DNA of 64,000 nucleotides from Bacteroidota bacterium (GTDB taxonomy: Bacteria; Bacteroidota; Bacteroidia; UKL13-3): NCBI GenBank assembly GCA_027482225.1, contig JAIXWD010000007.1, positions 248,001-312,000 of the forward strand. The letters are read 5' to 3'. This document shows positions 45,692-55,044 of this stretch, in pieces; within the stretch, counting starts at the first letter, position 1, and the number at the start of each line of letters is the position of its first letter. The position numbers and the translations under genes were made by a program. The notes beneath the pieces are model-generated. The model saw only the letters and a program-made list of their open reading frames with translations, had not been told where the DNA came from and ran no database searches.

Positions 45692-46723
45692 TTATTTTAT
45701 CTCTTTTAATAATTTCTCTAACTCCTGCACCCTTTTTTCTAACTCGGGCAGTTTGCGATACACCACGCCTGCTTTTAATGCCTGACGTAATTCTATGGCA
45801 GGGCTACCAAACCATTTTCCATTGGTTTGTGTAATGTTTCCCCCTATTCCGCTTTGTGCACCAAACTGACTTCCATCAGCAATGGTAATATGCCCAGCAA
45901 AACCAACTTGCCCGCCAATTACACAGTATTTGCCAATTTTTGTACTGCCAGCTATACCACTTTGCGAAGCGATAACGGTGTGTTCGCCAATTTCTACATT
46001 ATGCGCCACTTGTACCAAATTATCCAATTTTGCACCCTTTTTAATCACGGTACTACCCATGGTTGCTCTATCTATGGTGCAATTGGCTCCTATTTCTACA
46101 TCAGCTTCTACAATTACATTACCTGTTTGAGGTATCTTTTTATAACTTCTATCAGGTAATGGCGCAAACCCAAAACCATCACTTCCTATAACAGCACCGG
46201 CATGCACAATGCAATTATCGCCAATGGTGCATAAATGGTATATTTTTACCCCAGGATACAAGGTTACATTGTTTCCAATTTTAACGCCTGCACCAATGTA
46301 TACTTGAGGATGTATTTGGCATTTTTCGCCAATCTCTGCTTCCTGTCCAATGTATGTTAATGCGCCTACAAAAGTACTCGAATGTACCTTTGCATTGACT
46401 TCAACCACAGCAGATTTATCAACGCCTGCTGTGCCTTTGCCCACATTTGCAAACTGCTCTAACAAAAAAGTAAAGGCTTGGTATGCATCATCAACCTTAA
46501 TTAAGGTAGTAGTAATAGCCGATTCGGGAATAAACGAGCGATTAACCAGCACCGCTGTGCTTTGTGTAGTATAAATGTGTGGTTCGTATTTTGGGTTAGC
46601 TAAAAACGATAATGCTCCTGGTTGGCCTTCTTCAATTTTGGCAACGGTATGTAATAGTGCATTCTCATCACCAATAACCTCGCCCTGAAGTAGCTTGCTA
46701 AGTTCTTTTACTGATATTTGCAT
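45692..46723 (-). CDS. lpxD: UDP-3-O-(3-hydroxyacyl)glucosamine N-acyltransferase
   Basis: This 343-aa protein has an N-terminal uridine-binding domain (about 1-95, with [12 protein letters not shown]), then a left-handed beta helix of hexapeptide repeats (about 105-300) with the catalytic histidine in [12 protein letters not shown], and a C-terminal helix (about 315-343, [19 protein letters not shown]). It adds the N-linked acyl chain in lipid A synthesis. It is the second gene of the operon, 39 nt after the HD-protein gene. Confidence 0.95.
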   Translation of the reverse strand: MQISVKELSKLLQGEVIGDENALLHTVAKIEEGQPGALSFLANPKYEPHIYTTQSTAVLVNRSFIPESAITTTLIKVDDAYQAFTFLLEQFANVGKGTAGVDKSAVVEVNAKVHSSTFVGALTYIGQEAEIGEKCQIHPQVYIGAGVKIGNNVTLYPGVKIYHLCTIGDNCIVHAGAVIGSDGFGFAPLPDRSYKKIPQTGNVIVEADVEIGANCTIDRATMGSTVIKKGAKLDNLVQVAHNVEIGEHTVIASQSGIAGSTKIGKYCVIGGQVGFAGHITIADGSQFGAQSGIGGNITQTNGKWFGSPAIELRQALKAGVVYRKLPELEKRVQELEKLLKEIK

Positions 46724-46762
46724 TAATTTACGTTAACTAAAAACACATGTTAGCTCGGCAAT

Positions 46763-48001
46763 TTATATATTTTTAGGGTAACATAAAAAGTATTTGGTAA
46801 CCGACTTTGCCAAGGCAGATATATTATACTGATCAGATGCTGCCGTAATATCAGCCGTAGTGCCGTTTTTGTATAATACTTTTATGTTAAAACCTTCGGG
46901 GCTGTATGCTTTATTACTCACACTATCGGTATATACATAATAATCTGCATCTTCCAGGCTAATTCCCTTTTGTTTAGCAACTTGCTGTTTAAGTTCGTTA
47001 ACCATACTTGAGTTAAAAGGCTCTTCGTTTTTTAACTCAATTTTGGGCAAATGCCTATCCCTAATTTGGGTACATAAATCACTTAAAACCTTGTCGTTAT
47101 GCTCACACCAAACTTTTATAGATAAAAATATATCGCTATCATCAAGCTTGCTATATCGCATCAACACCTCTGGGTTGTTTAACAATTGCTCGGCTCCTGG
47201 TTTTTCGTATAAAAAGAATTTAAAGTCGGGCGAAGCAAATAAATCTACTCCTTTGTTTGCCAAATAACTGGCACGTTGCATGGCTTTAACCAAAAGCGTT
47301 TCGGCAGCAATAACCGTTTTGTGTAAGTATACCTGCCAATACATAAGCCTACGTGCAATCAAAAATTTCTCGATACTGTATACTCCTTTTTCCTCAATCA
47401 CCAATTCATCTTGATATACATTTAACATATTAATGATGCGATCGTGGCCAATCACACCCTCTTGTACACCCGTGTAAAAGCTATCTCTACGCAAGTAATC
47501 AAGCCTATCCATATCTAACTGACTACTTACCAATTGATGCAAGAATTTTTTATGGTATTGGTTGGTGAATATTTGAATACACTTACCCAGTTTACCATTA
47601 AACTCTTCATTTAACATCATCATAAAAGCCAAAGAAAGTTGTTCGTGGTGTACCTCTTTAATCAACACCTGTTCTAAAGTATGGCTAAATGGCCCATGGC
47701 CAATGTCGTGTAATAAAACAGCAGCACAAACGGCATCTTTTTCCTCATCAGTTATCTCTATGCCTTTGGTTCTTAGCACATCAACCGCCTGAGCGGTTAA
47801 ACTCATGGCACCAATTACATGCTGAAAGCGCGTATGTAAAGCACCTGGGTAAACCAAGTTAGACAACCCCAACTGTTTTATTCTACGTAAACGTTGAAAT
47901 ACGGAGTGTTCTATTAAATCAAAAATTAATTCTGAGGTTATATTTACAAACCCATAAACAGGGTCGTTAATTATTTTCTTTTTGTTTGGGAAGCTTTGCA
48001 C
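46763..48001 (-). CDS. HD-domain phosphohydrolase (dNTPase-like)
   Basis: This 412-aa protein has a complete HD metal site: HTRFQHVIG (about 56-64) and LHDIGHGPFSH (about 97-107), with a further Asp in QLDMDRLDYL. The architecture is that of SAMHD1/Dgt-like dNTP triphosphohydrolases, though the actual nucleotide is unproven. It starts at a GTG at 48001 and is the first gene of the lipid A operon, an arrangement seen repeatedly in Bacteroidota. It is divergent from porX, with a 58-bp shared spacer. Confidence 0.87.
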   Translation of the reverse strand: MQSFPNKKKIINDPVYGFVNITSELIFDLIEHSVFQRLRRIKQLGLSNLVYPGALHTRFQHVIGAMSLTAQAVDVLRTKGIEITDEEKDAVCAAVLLHDIGHGPFSHTLEQVLIKEVHHEQLSLAFMMMLNEEFNGKLGKCIQIFTNQYHKKFLHQLVSSQLDMDRLDYLRRDSFYTGVQEGVIGHDRIINMLNVYQDELVIEEKGVYSIEKFLIARRLMYWQVYLHKTVIAAETLLVKAMQRASYLANKGVDLFASPDFKFFLYEKPGAEQLLNNPEVLMRYSKLDDSDIFLSIKVWCEHNDKVLSDLCTQIRDRHLPKIELKNEEPFNSSMVNELKQQVAKQKGISLEDADYYVYTDSVSNKAYSPEGFNIKVLYKNGTTADITAASDQYNISALAKSVTKYFLCYPKNI

Positions 48002-48059
48002 AATATTTGTCTACTAATTCGTTTCTTGATATACACAACTTAGCAAAAATAAACTTTAT

Positions 48060-49616
48060 ATGAACAATACCTGCATCCTTTGGGCTGATGATGAAATAGA
48101 ATTACTCAAACCACATATTATTTTTTTAACCAATAAAGGTTACACCGTTGATAAGGTTACCAGTGGAAATGATGCCATAGAAGCTTGTAAAAACAAGCAC
48201 TACGATATTATTTTTTTAGATGAAAACATGCCTGGTATTAGTGGCTTAGAAGCCCTTACCCCCATTAAAAGTTTATTGCCAGACGTGCCCGTGGTAATGA
48301 TTACCAAAAGCGAAGAAGAGCATATCATGGAAGATGCCATAGGTAGTAAAATTGCCGATTACTTGATAAAACCAGTTAACTCGAACCAAATATTACTTTC
48401 TATTAAAAAGTTATTAGACAACAAAAGGTTGGTGAGCGAAAAAACAGCACAAACCTATCAACAAGAGTTTAGGCATATTGGTATGGAGCTTAATGAAGTG
48501 AGCGATTATACCTCTTGGGTTAACTTGTACAAAAAACTGGTGTATTGGGAGCTGGAATTAGCCGCTAGTAATGATACTGGGATGGACGAGATTTTAATGA
48601 TGCAAAAAACAGAAGCCAACCGCGAGTGGACCAAATTTATTAAAAAGAACTTTACCAATTTTTTGCGCAAACCTGATTTAAACACACCTGTTATGAGTCA
48701 TAATGCAATAAAAAACAAGGTACTACCCGAGTTAAAAAGCGATGTTCCTGTGTTTTTGATTTTGCTAGACAACTTCAGGTACGACCAATGGAAAGTAATT
48801 CAGAGTCAGTTAAACGAACACTTTAGATTAACCACTGATGACAATTACTTAACCATTTTACCTACCACCACACACTATGCGCGCAATGCATTTTTTAGCG
48901 GCATGCTGCCCAGCGAAATAGCCAAATCATATCCAAAGCTTTGGGTTGATGAAGAAGAAGATGAAGGCAAAAACTTGCACGAAGAAGAACTATTGGGCAT
49001 ACAGCTTAACCGCTTGGGTTACAAAGAAAAATTTAGCTACACCAAAATTACCAACTTTGATAATGGCAAACGATTGGTAGATGATATACCTAACATGTTT
49101 AACAATAAGTTTAACGTAATAGTATACAACTTTGTAGATATGCTAAGCCATGCGCGTACCGAAATGAATGTAATGAAGGAACTAGCAGAAGATGAAGCAG
49201 CATATCGCAGCATAACGGCCAGTTGGTTTGAACACTCACCTTTGTTTGATGCCTTAAAACGCATTGCGGGTAAAAAAGCTAAAATTATTATTACCACCGA
49301 CCATGGCAGCATAAGGGTAAAAAATGCGGTGAAAATTGTTGGCGATAGAAGTACAAGTACCAACTTAAGGTACAAACACGGTAAAAATTTAAACTACAAC
49401 GAAAGCGAATTATTTACCATAAAAGATCCTGCTGAGGCATTTTTGCCTAAACCAAATGTAAGTAGCCGATATGTATTTGCAACTGGAAACGATTTTATGG
49501 CTTATCCAAACAATTACAATTACCATGTAAACATGTATACCAACTCTTTTCAGCATGGTGGTATTAGTTTAGAAGAAATGATTGTACCATTTGTTGTATT
49601 AGAAACCAAAGAATAA
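48060..49616 (+). CDS. porX: T9SS response regulator PorX (REC plus PglZ domain)
   Basis: This 518-aa protein has an N-terminal receiver domain (about 1-122) with acidic pair D10-D11, phosphoacceptor D54 in IIFLDENMPG and K103 in YLIKP. The C-terminal PglZ/alkaline-phosphatase-like domain (about 200-515) has FLILLDNFRYDQW, TTHYARNAFFSGMLPSE and ITTDHGSIRV, with metal-binding Asp and His residues. PorX regulates T9SS gene expression with PorY and, in Porphyromonas, hydrolyses oligonucleotide second messengers. The length equals that of characterised PorX. Three T9SS cargo proteins are encoded in this window. PorY is not here. Confidence 0.92.
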   Translation: MNNTCILWADDEIELLKPHIIFLTNKGYTVDKVTSGNDAIEACKNKHYDIIFLDENMPGISGLEALTPIKSLLPDVPVVMITKSEEEHIMEDAIGSKIADYLIKPVNSNQILLSIKKLLDNKRLVSEKTAQTYQQEFRHIGMELNEVSDYTSWVNLYKKLVYWELELAASNDTGMDEILMMQKTEANREWTKFIKKNFTNFLRKPDLNTPVMSHNAIKNKVLPELKSDVPVFLILLDNFRYDQWKVIQSQLNEHFRLTTDDNYLTILPTTTHYARNAFFSGMLPSEIAKSYPKLWVDEEEDEGKNLHEEELLGIQLNRLGYKEKFSYTKITNFDNGKRLVDDIPNMFNNKFNVIVYNFVDMLSHARTEMNVMKELAEDEAAYRSITASWFEHSPLFDALKRIAGKKAKIIITTDHGSIRVKNAVKIVGDRSTSTNLRYKHGKNLNYNESELFTIKDPAEAFLPKPNVSSRYVFATGNDFMAYPNNYNYHVNMYTNSFQHGGISLEEMIVPFVVLETKE

Positions 49617-49726
49617 CGAAAAACGCAAAACGCCTGAAGAAACAGCCTATTTAACAGCATCGTTACAAATTAAGTGCCTCATAAAAAGGAGGCAAGCAAA
49701 AAAAGATAAAAATATTTAGCCTCATA

Positions 49727-49757
49727 TTTGTTCAATTGAAAAGGCTTCCTATCTTTG
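49727..49757 (+). promoter_or_regulatory. Bacteroidota-type promoter for tRNA-Lys
   Basis: TTTG at 49727-49730 and TATCTTTG at 49750-49757 are separated by 19 nt, matching the -33/-7 promoter layout of this phylum. The box lies 72 nt upstream of the tRNA. Confidence 0.7.
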
Positions 49758-49829
49758 CACCCGCTCAACCACCTAAAATGGTTCAGTAAAAAACCGAAAC
49801 ACTCCTAGTTTCATTAATAAAAAGGAATT

Positions 49830-49902
49830 GATTTCGTAGCTCAGCTGGTAGAGCATTACACTTTTAATGTAGGGGTCCTGGGTTCGAATCCCAGCGGAAT
49901 CA
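49830..49902 (+). tRNA. tRNA-Lys (anticodon TTT)
   Basis: A complete 73-nt cloverleaf: acceptor GATTTCG/CGGAATC, D-arm with AGCTCAGCTGGTAGAGC, anticodon stem TTACA/TGTAG with loop CTTTTAA (anticodon 49863-49865), and T-arm with GGTTCGAATCC. The 3' CCA is not encoded. A terminator follows. Confidence 0.97.
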
Positions 49903-49926
49903 CAAGGTAAGTTTCACTTAAAATCT

Positions 49927-49960
49927 AAATCCTTCAAGTTCAATCGCTTGAAGGATTTTT
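49927..49960 (+). terminator. Terminator after tRNA-Lys
   Basis: AAATCCTTCAAG (49927-49938) pairs with CTTGAAGGATTT (49947-49958), ending in a T-run. Confidence 0.8.
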
Positions 49961-50045
49961 TGTTTCAATACATTTTACCTGCTCAACTTAAGGTGAACGG
50001 GTGTTTATAATTTAATAGAACTATGAGCAATACCTTACCTATGTT

Positions 50046-50783
50046 TTAGAAAAGGGAATTTTTAGAGGGCATCAATACTTCAGGTACATTGGTATTTTGG
50101 TTGCGCGCTGTAATGAGTTTACTTATTTCGTGTGCACACATGGAATTGGCATCAAAAGGTAGTAATATATCTTGCTTACCATAATCAGAATCAAACCATT
50201 TGGCTATATTAGATTTTGGCAATATTACAGGCATACGTTTTTGGGCATTGTGTATTTCTGACATTAGCTCGTTTGCCTCGGTGGTAAGTATAGTTACCGT
50301 GTTGATTGTTTTTTGTGTTGATGGATTTTTCCATGTTGAATACAAGCCAGCTAATGGCATTATAGGCATACCCGGAGAATATATATAATGTGGTATTTTT
50401 TCTTTACCAACAGTTTTCCATTCATAAAAACCAGAAACTAAAACTACACAACGATTTGTTTTGGCTGCATCTCTAAATGAAGGCTTTTCAAAAATGGATT
50501 CTGATTTTGCATTTAAAGTCATTTTACGCAAGTCAATAGCACTTTGTTCGTCTTTTACCCATGTAGGTATTAACCCCCAATGATAACCTTGCACTAAATG
50601 TTGTTGTTGGTTGGTAATAACAGGAATTTTTCCAAAATTAAAGCCATTGATATGATACATGCGTAATTCCTCATCATCGTTTTGCGCAACAATTTTATCT
50701 TCAAAATCAACATGTAAAAAAGCGGCATCAAACTCTTTTTTAACCATTGAAGCCTTTAGAACGGCTGAGGTAGCAAAACACAT
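50046..50783 (-). CDS. SOS response-associated peptidase (SRAP, YedK/HMCES-like)
   Basis: This 245-aa protein has the invariant second-position Cys after the initiator Met (MCFATS), NAKSES at about 92-97, RCVVLVSGFYEWK and HNAQKRMPVIL, all SRAP hallmarks. Family members cross-link through Cys2 to abasic sites in single-stranded DNA, protecting forks, and then self-reverse. The protein is cytoplasmic and acts on DNA. It is not near other SOS genes; no LexA box is visible. Confidence 0.93.
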   Translation of the reverse strand: MCFATSAVLKASMVKKEFDAAFLHVDFEDKIVAQNDDEELRMYHINGFNFGKIPVITNQQQHLVQGYHWGLIPTWVKDEQSAIDLRKMTLNAKSESIFEKPSFRDAAKTNRCVVLVSGFYEWKTVGKEKIPHYIYSPGMPIMPLAGLYSTWKNPSTQKTINTVTILTTEANELMSEIHNAQKRMPVILPKSNIAKWFDSDYGKQDILLPFDANSMCAHEISKLITARNQNTNVPEVLMPSKNSLF

Positions 50784-50851
50784 ATGTTACTTATTTTTTA
50801 AATTAAACAGAGAAATACCATAAGCTTAATAGCAATTACATGATATGTATG

Positions 50852-51874
50852 TTAACCTTTAAATGTTTCAATTGCACTGCACAGTTTATTTACCATAGTA
50901 GGCGTAACATCTAAATGAAAAACAAAACGCAACTCTGTAGTAGATACTTTATTTGCCAATATGTGTTGTTGTTTTAGTTGTTGCTGCAAAGCATCTGCTG
51001 TATTCGCATCTTTTAATTTTAAAATAATAATATTGGTAACTACGGGCAACATACTTACCACTAAATTATTATTGCATAATACATCAGCAACTTGTTTTGC
51101 ATGCTGGTGATCATGCTTTAATCCTGCAACGTTGTGTTTAAGAGCATATATACCAGCTGCAGCCAAATACCCAGCCTGACGCATGCCACCTCCCATTAAT
51201 TTGCGCATACGTTTTGCTTCATAAATTATTTCTTTACTACCCAGCAAAACTGAACCAACGGGAGCTCCAAGCCCCTTGCTTAAACAAACCGAAATGCTAT
51301 TAAAAATAGTACCTAATTGTTTTGATGTGTAATCGCCCTCGGCTAACGCATTATAAATGCGAGCCCCATCAAGGTGTAAAGGCAATTTGTGTTGTTTACA
51401 TAAGTTGGCAATTTCATTCAATTCGGCCAATGTATAAATACTTCCACCACCACGGTTACTGGTATTTTCTAAACAAACTAAAGCTGTTCTGGCGAAATGA
51501 ACATCTTCGGCATTAATCACTTCTTCAATTTGAGATGCACTAATTTTACCATACGTACTTGCAACCAAACGAGCTTGTGCGCCTGCGTTGGCTGCAATTC
51601 CCCCACCCTCATATTTAAATATGTGCGCATTATCCGCACAAATAACTTCTGTTGCAGGCCTAGTGTATACACGAATGGCAATTTGATTTGTCATGGTTCC
51701 GGTTGGGCAAAATAACCCAGCTTCCATCCCAAAATCATTGGCCAATTGTTGTTCTAATGCGTTAACCGTTGTGTCTTCTCCATATACGTCATCACCAACC
51801 GTTGCTGCCATCATGGCTTGCAACATTCCTGAGGTAGGTTTGGTTACTGTATCACTTCTTAAATCAATTATCAT
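50852..51874 (-). CDS. Low-specificity L-threonine aldolase
   Basis: This 340-aa PLP enzyme of fold type I opens with IDLRSDTVTKPT. It has LHLDGARIYNA (Asp binding the pyridine nitrogen) and the Schiff-base lysine K200 in CLSKGLGAPVGS. It cleaves threonine (and allo-threonine) to glycine and acetaldehyde. Length and motifs are standard. A perfect 16-bp palindrome lies 21 nt upstream of the start codon and could be an operator. Confidence 0.93.
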   Translation of the reverse strand: MIIDLRSDTVTKPTSGMLQAMMAATVGDDVYGEDTTVNALEQQLANDFGMEAGLFCPTGTMTNQIAIRVYTRPATEVICADNAHIFKYEGGGIAANAGAQARLVASTYGKISASQIEEVINAEDVHFARTALVCLENTSNRGGGSIYTLAELNEIANLCKQHKLPLHLDGARIYNALAEGDYTSKQLGTIFNSISVCLSKGLGAPVGSVLLGSKEIIYEAKRMRKLMGGGMRQAGYLAAAGIYALKHNVAGLKHDHQHAKQVADVLCNNNLVVSMLPVVTNIIILKLKDANTADALQQQLKQQHILANKVSTTELRFVFHLDVTPTMVNKLCSAIETFKG

Positions 51875-51894
51875 AAATTTTTAATATGTACTTT

Positions 51895-51910
51895 TTTAGC
51901 ATATGCTAAA
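51895..51910. promoter_or_regulatory. Perfect 16-bp palindrome upstream of the threonine aldolase gene
   Basis: TTTAGCATATGCTAAA is its own reverse complement. It lies 21 bp upstream of the start codon in a 216-bp spacer that otherwise shows nothing. It may be a dimeric repressor site or chance AT-rich symmetry. Confidence 0.35.
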
Positions 51911-52090
51911 CTATTTTCAAACATAATTAAGTTTATTTTTTTTACACTGTGGGTAGTAAAATGTATTATCAATATCTTAATTTACAATAAGTCTAACATC
52001 CTAAAAGGCTAAATTAAACGCAAGGTGCTTTATACAAATAATTGTGAAAACTTAGATTAAAATATACATCTATAAACTAAAACCAAATTA

Positions 52091-52864
52091 TTACTCAAAA
52101 CGTAAATGTTTAACAGATTCTCCTGAGTCGCGCAATTCTTTTAATGCATCAATGCCAATATCAAGGTGCGATTCTACAAATTTTGAGGTAACAGTTTGAT
52201 CGCTTTTAGATGTTTTAACACCTTCAGGAGTCATGGGGTTATCGCTTACAAGTAACAGTGCACCTTTAGGTATTTTGTTAATAAAGCCTACCACAAAAAT
52301 AGTTGCAGTTTCCATGTCAATACCCATAGCACGTGTGCTACGTAGGTAATCTTTAAATTTTTCATCATGCTCCCAAACCCTTCTGTTGGTAGTATAAACA
52401 GTACCAGTCCAATAATCTTTATTGTGCCTTACTATACTTGCCGATACTGCCATTTGTAACCTGAAAGAAGGCAATGCTGGCACTTCTGGAACCAAATAAT
52501 CATTACTTGTACCATCGCCCCTAATTGCAGCAATTGGTAATATTAAATCGCCCAATTGGGTATTCTTTTTTAAACCTCCACACTTTCCCAAAAATAAAAC
52601 AGCTTTAGGTTCTATTGCAGATAATAAGTCCATAACTGTTGCAGCCATTGCACTACCCATACCAAAATTAATAATGGTAATGTTATCCACTGTTGCAGTT
52701 TGCATGGGTTTATCAGTTCCCATCACTTCTACATTAAACTTTTGAGCAAATAAATTTAAATAGTTTGCAAAATTTGTGAGCAAAATATATTCACCAAAAG
52801 ATTCCAATGGTATACCTGTGTATCTGGGCAACCAATCTTTCACAATCTCTTCTTTCGTTTTCAT
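52091..52864 (-). CDS. amn: AMP nucleosidase
   Basis: This 257-aa phosphorylase-superfamily protein has the substrate loop GMGSAMAATVMDLL, FLGKCGGLKKNTQLGDLILP, and DMETATIFVVGF with the purine-pocket Glu, followed by SDNPMTPEGVKT. This pattern fits the short Bacteroidota AMP nucleosidases, which correspond to the C-terminal catalytic part of E. coli Amn (484 aa) without its N-terminal regulatory domain. It hydrolyses AMP to adenine and ribose 5-phosphate. A TAGCTTTG promoter box with a hairpin lies about 70 nt upstream. Confidence 0.88.
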   Translation of the reverse strand: MKTKEEIVKDWLPRYTGIPLESFGEYILLTNFANYLNLFAQKFNVEVMGTDKPMQTATVDNITIINFGMGSAMAATVMDLLSAIEPKAVLFLGKCGGLKKNTQLGDLILPIAAIRGDGTSNDYLVPEVPALPSFRLQMAVSASIVRHNKDYWTGTVYTTNRRVWEHDEKFKDYLRSTRAMGIDMETATIFVVGFINKIPKGALLLVSDNPMTPEGVKTSKSDQTVTSKFVESHLDIGIDALKELRDSGESVKHLRFE

Positions 52865-52907
52865 AATTTTTAATTATTAATAGTTATTATGCTAATTAAT
52901 AACAAGC

Positions 52908-52929
52908 ACAAGTAAGAAAAACTACTTGT
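52908..52929. promoter_or_regulatory. Hairpin at the predicted start site of the amn transcript
   Basis: ACAAGTA (52908-52914) pairs with TACTTGT (52923-52929). It lies just downstream of the minus-strand TAGCTTTG box, so it overlaps the likely transcription start: an operator or a 5' stem. Confidence 0.4.
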
Positions 52930-52934
52930 AATAT

Positions 52935-52942
52935 CAAAGCTA
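52935..52942 (-). promoter_or_regulatory. TAnnTTTG (-7) box for the AMP nucleosidase gene
   Basis: TAGCTTTG on the minus strand lies about 70 nt before the start codon. No well-spaced -33 TTTG was found. Confidence 0.45.
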
Positions 52943-53057
52943 TATTAATAACAAAAGATTATTTATGATGGTATTATTTTTAGCAGAAATTTAAAATTGA
53001 TGATAATTAAAATTTAGTATCTGTTTGCTAACCCACCTCCTAATAAAAAATTAAACT

Positions 53058-53065
53058 TATCTTTG
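53058..53065 (+). promoter_or_regulatory. TAnnTTTG (-7) box directly before the CBS-type gene
   Basis: TATCTTTG ends 5 nt before the ATG at 53071, the same spacing as for mtaB. Confidence 0.55.
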
Positions 53066-53070
53066 CATAC

Positions 53071-54432
53071 ATGTGGCATAAAAACATACTTGAAACCATT
53101 GGGAATACACCAATGGTAAAATTAAATAATATAACTAAAGATTTACCTTGCACTGTAGTTGCAAAAATTGAAAGTACCAATCCTGGCAATTCAATTAAAG
53201 ACCGTATGGCCTTAAAAATGATTGAAGATGCTGAAAAAGAAGGTAAATTAAAACCAGGCTATACCCTAATTGAAGGAACTAGTGGTAATACTGGAATGGG
53301 CTTAGCTATTGCTGCTGTTATAAAAGGTTATCGTTGTGTTTTTACTACAACAGATAAACAAAGTAAAGAAAAGGTAGACGCATTAAAAGCGTTTGGCGCA
53401 GATGTAATTGTTTGCCCAACAGATGTTGAACCTGAAGATCCACGTTCGTATTATTCCGTTTCATCTCGATTAGAAAAAGAAATTCCTAATTCGTGGAAAC
53501 CTAATCAATATGATAACTTAAGTAACACACAGGCTCACTACGAACAAACTGGCCCTGAAATTTGGAAACAAACAGAAGGTAAAATTACGCACTTAGTTGT
53601 AGGTGTTGGTACAGGCGGAACTATTTGTGGAACTGGCAAATACCTGAAGGAAAAAAATCCAAATATCAAAATATTAGGGATTGATACTTATGGTTCTATT
53701 TTTAAAAAATATAAAGAGACAGGTATTTTAGATAAGAACGAAATTTATCCATACATAACTGAAGGTATTGGTGAAGACTTTTTACCAGCTAATGTAGACT
53801 TTAGCATTATAGATCATTTTGAAAAAGTAACTGATAGAGATGCTGCTATTATGACACGCAGGATACCTCGAGAGGAAGGGATTTTCGGTGGCAATTCGGC
53901 TGGAAGCGCTATGGCAGGTTTGATGCAAATGCGAGATATGTTTAAACCTGGCGACTTAGTTGTTGTTATTTTTCATGATCATGGTACACGTTATTTGGGT
54001 AAAATGTTTAACGATGATTGGATGCGCGACAGAGGATTTTTGGTTAACAACCACCCAAAAGCCATTGATTTAATTGAAGGCCATAAACATTTAAAATTAG
54101 TTACTGCAAACATTAACGATAATTTAGGAGATGTGGTAAGTAAAATGCGCAAATTTGATATTTCTCAAATCCCTGTTATTAATGCTGCTGGTGAATTTGT
54201 GGGTTCATTAAACGATTCACACTTGTACAGCAAGCTAATTGAACATCCAGAATTAAAACTGTCAAGTGTAGAAGCTGTGGTTCAAAAACCATTTCCATTT
54301 GTGCACCCTGAAACCAGTTTAGAAGAGGTATCAAAGCTCATTAGTAAAGAAAATAATGCAGTTTTAATGCGTAATTTGGTTGGCGATACCCACATCATAA
54401 CTAAACAAGATGTAATTGACGCTTTAGCATAA
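53071..54432 (+). CDS. PLP-dependent cystathionine beta-synthase-type enzyme with CBS domains
   Basis: This 453-aa protein has a fold-type II PLP catalytic domain in residues about 1-320: Schiff-base lysine K43 in NSIKDRMA, GTSGNTGMGLAIAA for substrate binding and GVGTGGTICGTGKYL for the PLP phosphate. A pair of CBS domains covers about 335-453 (DISQIPVINAAGEFVGSL ... VSKLISKENNAVLM). This matches bacterial cystathionine beta-synthases, which condense serine with homocysteine; cysteine synthase activity is also possible. The CBS pair may sense an adenosyl ligand. It is divergent from amn. Confidence 0.9.
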   Translation: MWHKNILETIGNTPMVKLNNITKDLPCTVVAKIESTNPGNSIKDRMALKMIEDAEKEGKLKPGYTLIEGTSGNTGMGLAIAAVIKGYRCVFTTTDKQSKEKVDALKAFGADVIVCPTDVEPEDPRSYYSVSSRLEKEIPNSWKPNQYDNLSNTQAHYEQTGPEIWKQTEGKITHLVVGVGTGGTICGTGKYLKEKNPNIKILGIDTYGSIFKKYKETGILDKNEIYPYITEGIGEDFLPANVDFSIIDHFEKVTDRDAAIMTRRIPREEGIFGGNSAGSAMAGLMQMRDMFKPGDLVVVIFHDHGTRYLGKMFNDDWMRDRGFLVNNHPKAIDLIEGHKHLKLVTANINDNLGDVVSKMRKFDISQIPVINAAGEFVGSLNDSHLYSKLIEHPELKLSSVEAVVQKPFPFVHPETSLEEVSKLISKENNAVLMRNLVGDTHIITKQDVIDALA

Positions 54433-54528
54433 CTTGTAATAAGCACCAAACGCGGCAGCGGATAAAAGGCAAACAAGAAATATTACCTTAAAAAGCTAGC
54501 TTTGGGCTGAGTCTTCTATTATTAACAA

Positions 54529-54570
54529 CAAAGGCGCGTGTTTCAGAAGTGTAAAAGCCTTTGGTATTTT
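54529..54570 (+). terminator. Probable terminator of the CBS-type gene
   Basis: CAAAGGC (54529-54535) pairs with GCCTTTG (54557-54563), followed by a T-rich run. The loop is long (21 nt) and the hairpin lies 97 nt after the stop. Confidence 0.45.
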
Positions 54571-54651
54571 TTGATGACAAAACGTATAATAAAGTTAAAG
54601 ATTCTAACAACATACGTGGACAGATTAAAAAATAGCAGGTTATTAAACACA

Positions 54652-54676
54652 AAGCCCGAATAAAATCCGGGCTTTC
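54652..54676. terminator. Stem-loop terminator in the CBS to T9SS spacer
   Basis: AAAGCCCG (54652-54659) pairs with CGGGCTTT (54669-54676) in an 8-bp GC-rich stem. It is bidirectional in form and lacks a further T-run. Confidence 0.55.
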
Positions 54677-54994
54677 ATGCACACACAAACAACTAACTAA
54701 TTATTGAGTTTACCATTTTAAAAGCAATATCAAATTAGCTTTATTATTTGAGTAGGTAAATTCAATTTGTTTCTTTACTGTATACAAAACGATTAACAAG
54801 TAAACTTGTACTACCTTTTATTTAAAGTTACTCAGAATGCATTTGTAATCAAGACATCTTAATAAAAGTCTGTTTAGTTTAGTTTCAATCTTTTCCCTTT
54901 ATGATTACTATTTGCTGTTTGAAAAACTAAAGCTTTAGCCCAATTAAATCATTACAATATGTGTATTAAAATAGAGTAACACAACGCATACAAA

Positions 54995-55026
54995 AAAAGC
55001 GCCACATCCAAGGATGTGGCGCTTTT
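54995..55026 (-). terminator. Strong terminator of the small T9SS cargo gene
   Basis: A 15-bp perfect stem (54995-55009 with 55012-55026, core GCGCCACATCC) has A and T runs at its ends, 18 nt beyond the stop codon. Confidence 0.88.
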
Positions 55027-55044
55027 ATAAAGTGGTTATTTAAA

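Larger units (their letters stand above)
54433..55044. other. 612-bp gene-free region with three stem-loops
   Basis: Three hairpins are present: 54529-54563, 54652-54676 and 54995-55026 (listed separately). Between 54677 and 54994 nothing is recognisable: no frame with a plausible start, no RNA fold and no promoter box. A 66-codon minus-strand frame (54488-54688) runs through the second hairpin and is not credible. Confidence 0.6.

Noticed and set aside
49675-49694. TGCCTC/GAGGCA hairpin downstream of porX as terminator
   Set aside because: The stem is followed by A-rich, not T-rich, sequence on the plus strand, so it is not a credible intrinsic terminator in either direction.
52865-53070. 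Riboswitch upstream of the CBS-type sulfur gene
   Set aside because: The TATCTTTG box lies 5 nt before the ATG, leaving no leader for an aptamer, and no SAM aptamer core is visible.
54488-54688. 66-codon minus-strand frame in the CBS to T9SS spacer
   Set aside because: It reads through a terminator-like hairpin and has no promoter box or family resemblance.
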